Below the pieces are notes generated by a model. It did not search any database. It was given only the letters and a program-made list of their open reading frames with translations, and was not told where the DNA came from. A DNA stretch of 51,319 nt. Origin: Methanomassiliicoccales archaeon (GTDB lineage: Archaea; Thermoplasmatota; Thermoplasmata; Methanomassiliicoccales; UBA472). Both the position numbers and the translations under genes were made by a program. The stretch spans positions 1 through 51,319 of the forward strand of contig DASXVU010000039.1 in assembly GCA_036504055.1 (NCBI GenBank), in the 5' to 3' direction. Below are positions 24,796 through 32,641 of the stretch, piece after piece. Within the stretch, counting starts at the first letter, position 1, and every line of letters begins with the position of its first letter.

Positions 24796-25155
24796 CTACA
24801 CCGATACGTTGGCCGCCATCCTTGTAGATGGCCACTCTCTAGGTATTATCTCCATTCCGACAACGACCCGCTCTTTGTTGGAGAGCTCGCTGATCAGCTT
24901 CTTGAGTGGAGAAGGCAATTTTCTGACCGAGGTGGATACTTCCGCCTTTTCTGCCTTGGCAAGGTCCGACCCCTCGTAGACAATCTCCAGCTCGTAAAAA
25001 CCGTGGAGCTCCTGTTCGCAGATATCCTTCACCTTCCTGATCGCATCCTGAGATCGCAACGTTATCCCGTTGACGTACAGTCTCAGTATGTATTTCAGGC
25101 CGTTTTCATAAACGTATTCCGTGCCGATTTCCTTCATAGATAGCACTGATCCCAT
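24796..25155 (-). CDS. kaiB: KaiB-like thioredoxin-fold protein
   Basis: About 119 residues matching KaiB: YILRLYVNGITLRSQDAIRKVKDICEQEL, then YELEIVYEGSDLAKAEKAEV, the VRKLPSPLKKLISELSNKERVVVGMEI segment equivalent to the LPPPVRRIIGDLS region of cyanobacterial KaiB, and a short extra tail. In cyanobacteria KaiB binds KaiC in the circadian oscillator. Archaeal KaiB proteins often occur with KaiC-like ATPases or histidine kinases, but none is in this window. The usual A-T-P-T before the K-x-L-P loop reads V-S-T-S here. Start uncertain (ATG at 25155 or 25137, TTG at 25164). Confidence 0.85.
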   Translation of the reverse strand: MGSVLSMKEIGTEYVYENGLKYILRLYVNGITLRSQDAIRKVKDICEQELHGFYELEIVYEGSDLAKAEKAEVSTSVRKLPSPLKKLISELSNKERVVVGMEIIPREWPSTRMAANVSV

Positions 25156-25613
25156 CCCTATCAACGGCTTTGCCCTCGAGACTACTTGTACTTTTTGGAG
25201 GTATAACCGAGTGGCAAATTAATGGACGAATTCCTTCATTCTCTTGACAAATAAAAGTGTCTCCCCGATCGGAAGAGGAAGCAGAAGGAAAAGTTGAAAA
25301 ACCATTGGAGCGCTTCTATGCCGGTTCAGAGAATCTGACTTTTTGTGCATGCTTCTGGCCGCCCCATCGAATCCTTTGATCCGACCTGATCGATTGGCCG
25401 TCGGAATAAGGAACTCGCTGTCATCCGTGAGGTCATCCATTCCCAAGGCTTCCCCCCAATGTTTCGTGCCCTTTACTCATGGATCGTTCTCCATTGAATC
25501 TCCGCAGCGAACGAGAGCAGTTTTGTCGATTGAGGTGCATTGAAGCCCTATTCTGGAAGAAGGGCTCCAAATAATATATCTGCAAGGAGATGAAGTGTCA
25601 GGTCCGCGATCTC
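25156..25613. other. Divergent gap of about 450 bases
   Basis: Between the KaiB gene and the methyltransferase. Frames of 66-75 codons on both strands overlap each other and look like chance. AATAATATATCTGC at 25570-25583 is a good TATA box for the methyltransferase. A short tRNA-like D-arm sequence near 25200 was rejected. Confidence 0.4.
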
Positions 25614-26180
25614 ATGAGCATCACCAGTCCAACCAAGTTCCAGATATCTATCATACTGTTCTTTTCCCGGATCGGCCGGAGGTTCATCTATCCCCGTTTC
25701 GTGGAAGAGATGGGGCTGAAGGGTGGAGAAAATGTTTTGGATTTTGGGTCAGGTTGGGGGGACAATGAATACTATATCGCCCCAAAGCTGAACACTGGCG
25801 GAAGGGTGACCGCTATGGACGTCTCTGAGGAGTGGCAAGAGGTGGCTAAAAACAGGCTAAGGATGTTCCATAACGTCGATTTCATGCTTTCGGACGTAAG
25901 GACCTCGTCCTTGAAGGACGGCTCGTTCGATGTAATCGTGGTAAGTTATGTGCTTCACGACATCCCGCAGGAAGAAAGAGCGGAAATCGTCACGAACCTG
26001 GTCAGGAAAATGAGGCCGGATGGCTTCCTTCAGCTCAGGGAACCGACCGGAAAGCATCACGGGATGCCCGTGGATGAGATCAGGTCGTTGATGAGAAAGG
26101 CAGGCATGAGGGAAACCTTTTCAAAGTTTAAGAGGAAAGAATTCAGAGCCCGTTATGCCCTGACCGATCGCTCTTCCTGA
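25614..26180 (+). CDS. Class I SAM-dependent methyltransferase
   Basis: About 188 residues from MSITSPTKF. This ATG is about 35 bases from a TATA box, whereas the upstream ATG at 25590 is too close to it. The Rossmann SAM site is clear: motif I ENVLDFGSGWGDNEYYI (about 40-56), post-I acidic AMDVSEEW, motif II FDVIVVSYVLHDIP, motif III MRPDGFLQLREP. An N-terminal hydrophobic helix (ISIILFFSRIGRRFIYPRF) could touch the membrane or a lipid substrate. Methyltransf_11/25-like. The acceptor is unknown. It precedes the alpha/beta hydrolase gene by about 45-95 bases, but that gene has its own TATA box. Confidence 0.85.
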   Translation: MSITSPTKFQISIILFFSRIGRRFIYPRFVEEMGLKGGENVLDFGSGWGDNEYYIAPKLNTGGRVTAMDVSEEWQEVAKNRLRMFHNVDFMLSDVRTSSLKDGSFDVIVVSYVLHDIPQEERAEIVTNLVRKMRPDGFLQLREPTGKHHGMPVDEIRSLMRKAGMRETFSKFKRKEFRARYALTDRSS

Positions 26181-26274
26181 GACGAAAAAAGGGAATGAAG
26201 CATCTCTTAATAAATATTCAAGAATGCTAAGAATGGGCAACGCGGAACCGTCCGATGGTTACCGAAAGAACCAT

Positions 26275-27168
26275 ATGATGACCGACCCAAGTTATCCCAG
26301 GGCTCTGAAAATGTTACTAATTGATGTGGATGGCATCAAATTGAACTACCAAGAGAAAGGGAATGGACCCATTGTTATCATGGTCCATGGAATACCGACC
26401 GATTATCGTGTATGGGGAGAACAGGTCGAGGCCTTATCGCCGTCATTCCGGACCGTCTCCTATAGTCGTCGGTGCGCCTTCCCCAACCGGAACAAGGATT
26501 GTGCGAACAGCACAGTTGAGAACAACGCGAAGGACCTGCAAGGACTGATCGACAGCCTTGGAGGGGGACCAGTACATCTTATCGGCCATTCCTATGGTGC
26601 AGCCGCAGCGGCATATTGTGCCTTGAAAAATCCATCCCTGGTCCGCAGCATGGTGCTGATAGAACCATACCTGCCGACCATGGTCCTGAAGGACCCGGAC
26701 AGTAGTATCCAAGGGTTCTCATTGTTATTGAGGAAGCCCTCGGTGGCGTTGTCGGCGCGAAAAGCAACCAAGAACAACCGGGCGATGTTCAAGGAACTCG
26801 ACCGGAAGAACTACGACAGGGTGCTGCAGATGTTCCTCGACGGCCTGCAGGACCGGCCGGATATGATTAAGCAATACTCGGCAGGGAACATTGAGATGAT
26901 GAGAGCTAACGTCACGACCGTGGGTGAGCTGAGGACCGGCTACGCCCAATTCACCAAGGAAGATGCGATACGTGTGACCCACCCAACCCTATTGCTCACA
27001 GGAGAACGATCCATAAAGGCCTTGCAGGCGATAGTGGAGGCACTGCATGATTCGATGCCGAACAATCTCATGATAAAGGTCAAGGATGCCGGGCATCTGC
27101 CGCACATCGAGAACCCTGAGGAATGCAATAAGCTGATCTTGAAATTCCTCACGGAGCACAACGATTGA
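26275..27168 (+). CDS. Alpha/beta hydrolase
   Basis: About 297 residues from MMTDPSYPRALK. An earlier ATG at 26224 lies almost on top of a TATA-like TTAATAAATATT, so the later start is preferred. Fold landmarks: oxyanion HGIPTDYRVW (about residues 38-47), nucleophile elbow GHSYGAAAA (about 102-110), cap domain about 130-215, late His in AGHLPHIENPEE. The usual acid position after strand 6 reads LLTGERSIKAL, so the acid could be the glutamate. Soluble esterase, lipase or epoxide-hydrolase class. Substrate not predictable. Confidence 0.87.
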   Translation: MMTDPSYPRALKMLLIDVDGIKLNYQEKGNGPIVIMVHGIPTDYRVWGEQVEALSPSFRTVSYSRRCAFPNRNKDCANSTVENNAKDLQGLIDSLGGGPVHLIGHSYGAAAAAYCALKNPSLVRSMVLIEPYLPTMVLKDPDSSIQGFSLLLRKPSVALSARKATKNNRAMFKELDRKNYDRVLQMFLDGLQDRPDMIKQYSAGNIEMMRANVTTVGELRTGYAQFTKEDAIRVTHPTLLLTGERSIKALQAIVEALHDSMPNNLMIKVKDAGHLPHIENPEECNKLILKFLTEHND

Positions 27169-27517
27169 TGTTGGGCTCAAACATGACAGGGACGGGATAG
27201 GCGCGTTCATCGATGGGAAGAAGCTCGCTCTCAGGATCTGCTCGTTATCACCTTGATGGGATACCATGTCTCCTGGCAGAGCGGCCCTCATATCGATGTT
27301 AGTCGTTCTTCCCGGATCGATATCCTTCCTTACTTTGATGAGGGGAAAGGATGGATGACCTACCAGACCCGCCTATGATGGTCGGACGGACCATCTTACA
27401 AATGCCTTGGTATGCATCCTTGCCATCTCGCAGGCCACAAACCCAGCACCTGGCATCTGCGAAACCTTATCTGCGGGACGAAGCGTTCCGTTTACATCTC
27501 ACGGGAAAACGGATCTC
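27169..27517. other. 350-base gap, no gene seen
   Basis: Separates the hydrolase from the YgbA-family gene. Frames crossing it belong to shadows of the YgbA gene. No hairpin or promoter of note, except that the region just before 27518 lacks a strong ribosome site. Confidence 0.35.
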
Positions 27518-27853
27518 ATGTCATCCAGGATTCAGCGGGAAAAGGAAACCATTACTGTCATGGTCAAGATCTACTGCCGGGCACACCATGGGAAGGGAGG
27601 GCACTGCAGGGAGTGTAGTGAGCTCGTCGACTATGCCACGAACCGCTTGTCCAAATGCCCGTTCCAGGAAGATAAGCCGACCTGTTCAAGATGCACGGTC
27701 CATTGCTACCGTCCTGACATGCGGGAAAGCGTAAGGGAGGTCATGCGCTATTCCGGCCCAAGGATGATCGTATACCATCCCATCATGGCGGTCGTGCACA
27801 TGGTGGACGGCAGGATGGTCCGGAGGAGTCCGAAAAAGAACCAACTAGGATGA
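27518..27853 (+). CDS. YgbA family (nitrous oxide-stimulated promoter) protein
   Basis: About 111 residues from MSSRIQREKETI, where family similarity starts. The family (PF11756) is recognised by its cysteine/histidine pattern: MVKIYCRAHHGKGGHCRECSELVDYA (about 15-40), LSKCPFQEDKPTCSRCTVHCYRPDMRE (about 44-70), and VMRYSGPRMIVYHPIMAVVHM near the end. The Cys/His set probably binds metal or an iron-sulfur cluster. In enterobacteria ygbA is induced by nitric oxide and aids recovery from nitrosative stress. The archaeal role is inferred. Followed by a hairpin shared with the convergent TerB gene. Confidence 0.87.
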   Translation: MSSRIQREKETITVMVKIYCRAHHGKGGHCRECSELVDYATNRLSKCPFQEDKPTCSRCTVHCYRPDMRESVREVMRYSGPRMIVYHPIMAVVHMVDGRMVRRSPKKNQLG

Positions 27854-27904
27854 AATTGCCAAAATGCGAACCACGCAAGATATGTGCATGTTAAAAAATG
27901 TGAA

Positions 27905-27925
27905 GTCAGCCGATCCGCGGCTGAC
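27905..27925. terminator. Bidirectional hairpin between convergent genes
   Basis: A perfect 8-bp stem GTCAGCCG/CGGCTGAC with a 5-base loop. On the minus strand it is followed by TTCACATTTTTTAAC, a good T-run for the TerB gene. On the plus strand the T-run is missing. Confidence 0.65.
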
Positions 27926-27950
27926 CTATGCGAAAAAAGGTGAGCTGTGT

Positions 27951-28394
27951 TCAGCCCTTGTTCTTGATCATGATGACTTCGATGATCTTCATTGCCTGAG
28001 CCTCTGGGATACCCATTAGCTGCTGGACCTTGGTCAGGATGTCCCTCTCGGTCTGGTCAACGTCCCCGTCAGCGAATGCCAGATCGGTTGCGACGGCGAA
28101 GGCGGTCTGCTTCATGTCCTCTGGTAGTGACTCGTTCGCCATCTTGACCAAGCCATCCAGCCCGTTCTTCTTGATGGTGTTCACGAGCTTGTTTAGCATC
28201 GCATTCATGTCCTTGTCGCTGAAGTTGGCGAATATCTTCATCCTGGACAATCCCACGATGAAACCGCGTGCCTCCTCCTCGGTGATGACACCGTCAGCGG
28301 CGATTGCTGCAAAACCTACGGCGGCGAATGCCTCTTCCTTGCTCAGCTTTGCCTTGTCCTCTTTCGGTCCCATTACTTTGTCGAACAGTCCCAT
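27951..28394 (-). CDS. TerB-like (tellurite-resistance/acidic metal-binding) protein
   Basis: 147 residues from MGLFDKVMGPKEDK, fixed by AGAGGT upstream. The 74-residue frame extension is not protein-like. TerB/DjlA-type all-helical fold: KEEAFAAVGFAAIAADGVITEEEARGFIVGLS (about 20-51), then a second AFAVATDLAFADGDVDQTERDILTKVQQLMGI (about 100-131). The two AADG-x-x-x-x-E-E / ADGDVDQTE repeats hold acidic residues expected to bind divalent metal. TerB proteins take part in stress and phage-related systems in bacteria. No other ter genes are nearby. Confidence 0.87.
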   Translation of the reverse strand: MGLFDKVMGPKEDKAKLSKEEAFAAVGFAAIAADGVITEEEARGFIVGLSRMKIFANFSDKDMNAMLNKLVNTIKKNGLDGLVKMANESLPEDMKQTAFAVATDLAFADGDVDQTERDILTKVQQLMGIPEAQAMKIIEVIMIKNKG

Positions 28395-28623
28395 GTTGAT
28401 ACCTCTGAATTCCTTTGTTGAGGCTCGAACATGACCGGAGCTAGCTACCCAGTTCCGATCGATGTTCCAATCGAGTCTTCGGCCAGATTCCCAATTCCTT
28501 GAATAAGGTTTTCGATTCAACAATGCATCTTTGAAATAATGGCGAAAGTGTTTTAACCTGAGCCAGGTAAGCCGTCGACCATACTCATGGGCATGACGGA
28601 TGTTAAGGATGGCCAAAGGCCAC

Positions 28624-28896
28624 TCAATAATTCCGGTTCAGCATCTTCTGGTATTCCGATTCGGCCATCCTTTCAAAATAGTTGGAATGGCGGAAGAGGG
28701 TGAGGCCGTTCGCCGCTACACCCAGGCCCCAGAACAACAGCACGAACAGGAACCAGGGAAATCCTCCGCCATCGGCATACCACATCCCGAAGAGTATCGT
28801 GTTCACGATCGCATACGCGCCCAGGTCCGTGTAGAACCGGATCTTGGCTTCCACCCTTTTCCTCGCCCGCACCACAAGCTCCTCGTCCAGGGTCAT
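28624..28896 (-). CDS. 2TM-domain protein
   Basis: 90 residues matching the 2TM domain (PF13239): charged lead ARKRVEAKIRFYTDLGAYAIVNTILFGMW, a short GGGFPWF turn, FVLLFWGLGVAANGLTLF, and a basic tail FERMAESEYQKML. Two membrane helices with both ends cytoplasmic. In bacteria the domain is often fused to histidine kinases or regulators; here it is free. Its ATG overlaps the stop of the upstream small gene (ATGA), so translation is coupled. Confidence 0.85.
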   Translation of the reverse strand: MTLDEELVVRARKRVEAKIRFYTDLGAYAIVNTILFGMWYADGGGFPWFLFVLLFWGLGVAANGLTLFRHSNYFERMAESEYQKMLNRNY

Positions 28897-29078
28897 TGAG
28901 GCTCCTCCACGTTGCGGACCGCGGTCTTATCTGCATGACGATTCCTCAACCAGCAGACAGTATGGTTGAATGGACACGCCCCTGAGTAGTGGAATCTTCC
29001 ATCTGCATCCTTGCGCCACCTGCTCTTGCGGACCGCCTTTCCCTTTTCGCTTCGTACCAATCTGTTCTCAGTCTTCAT
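28893..29078 (-). CDS. Small basic protein with Cys/His motif, upstream of the 2TM protein
   Basis: About 61 residues from MKTENRLVRSEKGKAV, chosen because GGAAGGAGAG stands seven bases upstream. It is basic (KSRWRKDADGRF), followed by HYSGACPFNHTVCWLRNRH, a C-x6-C with flanking histidines that may bind metal. No family recognised. The four-base ATGA overlap with the 2TM gene makes a real two-gene operon likely. Confidence 0.6.
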   Translation of the reverse strand: MKTENRLVRSEKGKAVRKSRWRKDADGRFHYSGACPFNHTVCWLRNRHADKTAVRNVEEPQ

Positions 29079-29263
29079 TTTTCTCTCTCCTTCCAAGGCG
29101 TGCTCAACACGCTGAGGAAGGATTCAGCACCAGGAGATTTGAGGTCATGTTTACCTGGTCCGCTGTGGAAGTGGAAAAAGAACAACGACAATGACCGTTT
29201 TCTCCATCATGCCCTGCTAGAAATGGTAGTCCGAACACCGCCTTCAGATATCTAGATGTCCAG

Positions 29264-30199
29264 CTAGGCTTCCCTCTTTAGGGCCGCCCTCTCCTTAAGA
29301 AGCCTGTCCCGCCAAGTCTCGAACTGCCATTCTTTATGCACCATCGATGTCCTGACATCGACGACGCGCTGGTCCCCTCTCACCGCTTCGATGAATTCCT
29401 GTTGCTTAGCGATGGTCGGTGCCCAACAGTAACCGCACACATAGTCAAGCATGTTGCTGTGGATCAAGGTAAGTATGACCCGTGACCCGAATCTCTGGTT
29501 GAGCGTTGAAATATACTGCGCCTTGTCCACGCCTGGTTTCAGATCGATCCTTAGGACGAAATCGGCCCCTCCTGAGTAGGCCGGATTCCAGACCAGCGTG
29601 TATTCTATCGCGCTTTCTTTCTCCATCTGTTCGATGTGATTCCTGATGGTCTTCGGGGTGATCCCCGTCTCCTCTGCAATATCGACCACCAGTTTGCGGG
29701 AGTTGTGGTGAAGGGCGTTGATGATCCGATAGTCGATCCGAGATAGCTCCCGGTTACCGGTATACTCCTTTTCGAATAATTCGTTCCCAACGAACACCCT
29801 TGCAGATATGGTCACCTTAGGCTGCTGCATCTGGAGGGCGGTCCTGATATGCTCGACGGTCGGACCGAGGTCGGAGATCTCACGAAGAAGGAGGGACGCT
29901 GTGGTCAGGTTGGCGGAGGAAACGAGGATGCTGACGATGGATCCGCTCTTCTCCAGCTTTCCTGCCACAGCATCAACGGATCTGCATTCGCATATTCCTT
30001 CGACCTGGGCGGTCATGGCCTTGAGATATCCATTGGATATGTTCGCGGTGAATTCCTTGATGATACCCTCTTCGATGAGGGACTCGACCCGCCGATGGAC
30101 CGCGGCGACAGTGAGGCCGAGGGCATCAGCGAGATCTCTCTGCGATAGCCTGGAGTTGTTGAACAATTGCTTGCAGATTAGCAGGTCGGTATCGTCCAT
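29264..30199 (-). CDS. Tandem Lrp/AsnC-type regulator
   Basis: 311 residues made of two AsnC-like units. The first has an HTH at about 15-42 (LSQRDLADALGLTVAAVHRRVESLIEEGII) and a RAM-like region to about 140. The second has ISRIDYRIINALHHNSR-like sequence (about 150-166), an HTH (LVVDIAEETGITPKTIRNHIEQM), and a RAM-like region (about 205-290) with YVCGYCWAPTIAKQQEF. The CGYC pair could be redox or metal active. Such double regulators are common in Thermoplasmata-type archaea. Ligand unknown. Monocistronic and divergent from the beta-propeller gene. Confidence 0.85.
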   Translation of the reverse strand: MDDTDLLICKQLFNNSRLSQRDLADALGLTVAAVHRRVESLIEEGIIKEFTANISNGYLKAMTAQVEGICECRSVDAVAGKLEKSGSIVSILVSSANLTTASLLLREISDLGPTVEHIRTALQMQQPKVTISARVFVGNELFEKEYTGNRELSRIDYRIINALHHNSRKLVVDIAEETGITPKTIRNHIEQMEKESAIEYTLVWNPAYSGGADFVLRIDLKPGVDKAQYISTLNQRFGSRVILTLIHSNMLDYVCGYCWAPTIAKQQEFIEAVRGDQRVVDVRTSMVHKEWQFETWRDRLLKERAALKREA

Positions 30200-30361
30200 C
30201 TCTTCAATATAAAGAAGGTCTAGTGAGTAAATAGTTGTGTTCTCATCGATCGGGGGGACTTCAATTCCCTCAATCGCCCATCGATCAGAAATAAGATCCT
30301 GAATTCAATGGAATAAAACATGGCAATCTTTATGATTCTGCAACAAAGTAACATCTGATTA

Positions 30362-31768
30362 ATGGGGAAATGGAGGGGTAAAGCCGTGGGACTGATCATC
30401 ATTTTGATGATCTGTCTACTCTCGATATCGTCGGTTGGAAATGTCGTCTTGGAGGATATCTTATCGTCCCAAGCGAATGAGGATGCCCTATCACTAAGCG
30501 GATCTGAAGGAAGTCTATCCTCCAGCGCCATGAACATTACAGGATCTGGAATAATCTGGAGGACCAATCTGGAAGGCCCATATGGTTTGGCGATCGCACC
30601 TGACGGGACCAATTATGTGACTAACTTTAGGGATAGATACTTTACAGATCCCTATCTCGAGGCCAGGACCTGGGATGGCAAGATGAAATGGTCGACCCAC
30701 ATCGGTGATTATAGGGCTGGCAGTCCAGTCATCGGTCCGGATGGCAATGTGCGCATAATAACGTCGAACCTGACCACCAGTGCCGTCCTGATGGATCTAG
30801 ATCGGAACGGAACTCTCCTATGGAAATATGTGTTCGAAGGCAGCCCTGAGCACAACTATTTCTTGTCTGACCATCCAGTCATCGATAACAGCAATACCTC
30901 TTATATTGCAGTATCAGAATATACTTTAAGTTCGTATTACCAAAATAATTCTCAAACCCAAGTCGTTAACGTATCTAGTTATCTTTGTGCGATCTCGTCA
31001 AACGGCGAGGTGAAATGGAAACATACATTCAATTCCATCGATCCGAGCGGATATAGCCAAACCGTTGCGGCCGACATAAGTGGGAACCTGATATATGCGC
31101 TAGCCGACAATGATCATCTATACGCTTTGGACAAGAACGGTATCGAGTCTTGGAACGTGACCTTCCCCTCGAGTTTCTCATATGGCTCAACCCACGGGAT
31201 ATTCGTTTCACCTGATGACGCTATCTATGTGACCTCGGATTATTCGGTCTGGGCAGTGGATCCCCAAGGCAGCCTTTCATGGAATCGAACATTCGTGGCC
31301 AGTATCGGTCAGGGCATAGGGACAGGAGGTCGGGGCGAGTTGTATGTTTATGTGAACACCAACGATTTCGCATCGCCAGCAGCTCTCTATTCATTCGATG
31401 CCAATGGGACCCGGCTTTGGAAGGTGGAGAGCGGCTCTTACTCCTCCAGCCCGATCATCGTTGATAAGGCAGGAACAGTGATCTACGGGGTCAACGGGAT
31501 CCTTCATGCGGTGGACCGGAATGGAACCAAGCTCTGGTCCTATGACGCGGGAGAAAATGTTAGGAGCACTGGCCTGGATGGAGAGGGAAGGTTGTTCATT
31601 CTGACCTACTCGTCCCTAGCGGTTTCCAATGGCATTCCGAAGGTTACCTGGATCGACTGGATCGTAAGGAACCCGATATGGGACCTTGTCATAGTGATCG
31701 TGTTGCTTGCGATCGTCTATGTTGGGGTTGTCTATCGCCGTCGTAAGAAGAATCCACCAAAAGAGTGA
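30362..31768 (+). CDS. Membrane-anchored PQQ-like beta-propeller protein
   Basis: 468 residues. N-terminal signal or anchor helix (AVGLIIILMICLLSI, about 9-24), then repeated PQQ-like blades about every 40-45 residues, each with W/L-x-x-D/N-x-x-G-x-x-x-W (for example GSGIIWRTNLEG, DRNGTLLWKYVFEG, SSNGEVKWKHTFN, DKNGIESWNVTF, DPQGSLSWNRTF, DANGTRLWKVE, DRNGTKLWSYDAG). It ends in a membrane helix (WDLVIVIVLLAIVYVGVVY) and basic tail RRRKKNPPKE. The propeller should face outside, with several N-x-T/S sites for glycosylation. Probably structural or binding rather than a quinoprotein enzyme. TATA at about 30329-30336 implies a leaderless start. Confidence 0.85.
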   Translation: MGKWRGKAVGLIIILMICLLSISSVGNVVLEDILSSQANEDALSLSGSEGSLSSSAMNITGSGIIWRTNLEGPYGLAIAPDGTNYVTNFRDRYFTDPYLEARTWDGKMKWSTHIGDYRAGSPVIGPDGNVRIITSNLTTSAVLMDLDRNGTLLWKYVFEGSPEHNYFLSDHPVIDNSNTSYIAVSEYTLSSYYQNNSQTQVVNVSSYLCAISSNGEVKWKHTFNSIDPSGYSQTVAADISGNLIYALADNDHLYALDKNGIESWNVTFPSSFSYGSTHGIFVSPDDAIYVTSDYSVWAVDPQGSLSWNRTFVASIGQGIGTGGRGELYVYVNTNDFASPAALYSFDANGTRLWKVESGSYSSSPIIVDKAGTVIYGVNGILHAVDRNGTKLWSYDAGENVRSTGLDGEGRLFILTYSSLAVSNGIPKVTWIDWIVRNPIWDLVIVIVLLAIVYVGVVYRRRKKNPPKE

Positions 31769-31851
31769 ACGCCTTAAGGCGGGTCTGAACGATCGAGGAC
31801 CTTTTTCTGCCCATTTTCACCCATCTTAGGTCTATTTTTCACCAATACCAA

Positions 31852-31872
31852 GTTACATATACTCTATGTAAC
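31852..31872. promoter_or_regulatory. Perfect inverted repeat over a TATA-like core
   Basis: Arms GTTACATA and TATGTAAC are perfect complements around TACTC. The core reads ACATATAC, a plausible TATA element. A bound dimer would block the promoter of the overlapping gene pair downstream. A weaker relative (GTTAC...GTAAC) is at 44399-44416. Confidence 0.55.
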
Positions 31873-31877
31873 CTTAT

Positions 31878-31901
31878 GGTGATTATGGTGATATAGGTGA
31901 T
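31878..31901 (+). repeat. Three tandem GGTGAT (Shine-Dalgarno-like) units, 9-bp period
   Basis: GGTGAT occurs at 31878, 31887 and 31896 with exact 9-base spacing. The hexamer is complementary to the conserved 3' end of 16S rRNA. The last copy contains the GTG that opens the following frame. Confidence 0.55.
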
Positions 31902-32289
31902 AATTACACCGGCAAGCGTGGACCCAGAATATGTTTGGCTGAGGAAGGGAGAGGCAAAAGGCTATCCATCGGTGGGTGCGGACCGTGAGGATGAAAACGC
32001 AGAACGAAAGCGGACCTCTTCATGTGTTTATGGTGCCAATGGCGATGCAATGGGCAGGGTGAAGAGTGCAGAAAAGTCCGTTCCTCTAGGTTCCATCGGT
32101 GTTGCCATGCAGTCTCTAGGGCTCATTTGGCTCCTGTCGGCCTTAGGTTTCAACATCCCATGGTATTCTGTGTTCCCCGCGGCCACCATGATAGCCGGAG
32201 GAGTTTTAATTCTCAGAGCTATTATCCATGACCGGAAAAGGATCAAAACGGAGGCTTTCAGTGACCGACGTAACCATACGAGGAATTGA
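31897..32289 (+). CDS. Two-helix membrane protein overlapping a regulator gene
   Basis: Up to 130 residues from a GTG within the tandem GGTGAT repeat. A shorter form could begin at MGRVKSAEKSVPL (32050). The N-terminal 50 residues are polar and low in character. Two hydrophobic segments follow (SIGVAMQSLGLIWLLSALGF and YSVFPAATMIAGGVLILRAII), then a basic tail (HDRKRIKTEAFSDRRNH). The last 62 bases overlap the next gene in another frame. Unknown family. The start is the uncertain part. Confidence 0.5.
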   Translation: MIITPASVDPEYVWLRKGEAKGYPSVGADREDENAERKRTSSCVYGANGDAMGRVKSAEKSVPLGSIGVAMQSLGLIWLLSALGFNIPWYSVFPAATMIAGGVLILRAIIHDRKRIKTEAFSDRRNHTRN

Positions 32290-32641
32290 AGATGATACGT
32301 ATTCTCAGTTCGCGGCCGAGGCCAAGAAGCGTGGCATACCGATCGGGGAGTATACCACGATCGCCATGAAGGCGATGATAGCCACCTCCGCCGCGCCGGT
32401 CTATCATATTGGCAACATGGAACATTTGTCAGTGTCCAAGGGAGACCTTGAATCCATAGAACTGCCGGTGATCCTAAGCAACATCGAGGTCCTAGAATTC
32501 GATGACACTGTAGACTGGCCAACCTTCAACAGACAGGTCAAGGAGATAAACAACGTGGAACTGATCCGGGTGCACAGATCCCTGTCGAAGTTTCAGGTTC
32601 TTACGAAGGCCAAGAATGTGGAAACCATAGAATCCAGATAA
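32228..32641 (+). CDS. Ribbon-helix-helix-like DNA-binding protein with C-terminal domain
   Basis: 137 residues. Residues 12-50 read VTDVTIRGIEDDTYSQFAAEAKKRGIPIGEYTTIAMKAMIA, the strand-helix-helix layout of CopG/Arc-type (RHH) proteins. The C-terminal 80 residues (SVSKGDLESIELPVILSNIEVLEFDDTVDWPTFNRQVKEINNVELIRVH) form an alpha/beta domain not recognised. The 5' end overlaps the membrane-protein gene by 62 bases. The pair behind a perfect inverted repeat suggests autoregulation. A toxin-antitoxin pair is a possible but unproven reading. Confidence 0.68.
   Translation: MTGKGSKRRLSVTDVTIRGIEDDTYSQFAAEAKKRGIPIGEYTTIAMKAMIATSAAPVYHIGNMEHLSVSKGDLESIELPVILSNIEVLEFDDTVDWPTFNRQVKEINNVELIRVHRSLSKFQVLTKAKNVETIESR

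Noticed and set aside
25195-25290. tRNA-like start (TAACCGAGTGGC, like a D arm)
   Set aside because: No matching acceptor 3' strand, anticodon arm or TTC-A T-loop follows within 100 bases.
25219-25543. Overlapping frames on both strands in the KaiB-methyltransferase gap
   Set aside because: No family pattern, no ribosome site, and the two frames exclude each other.
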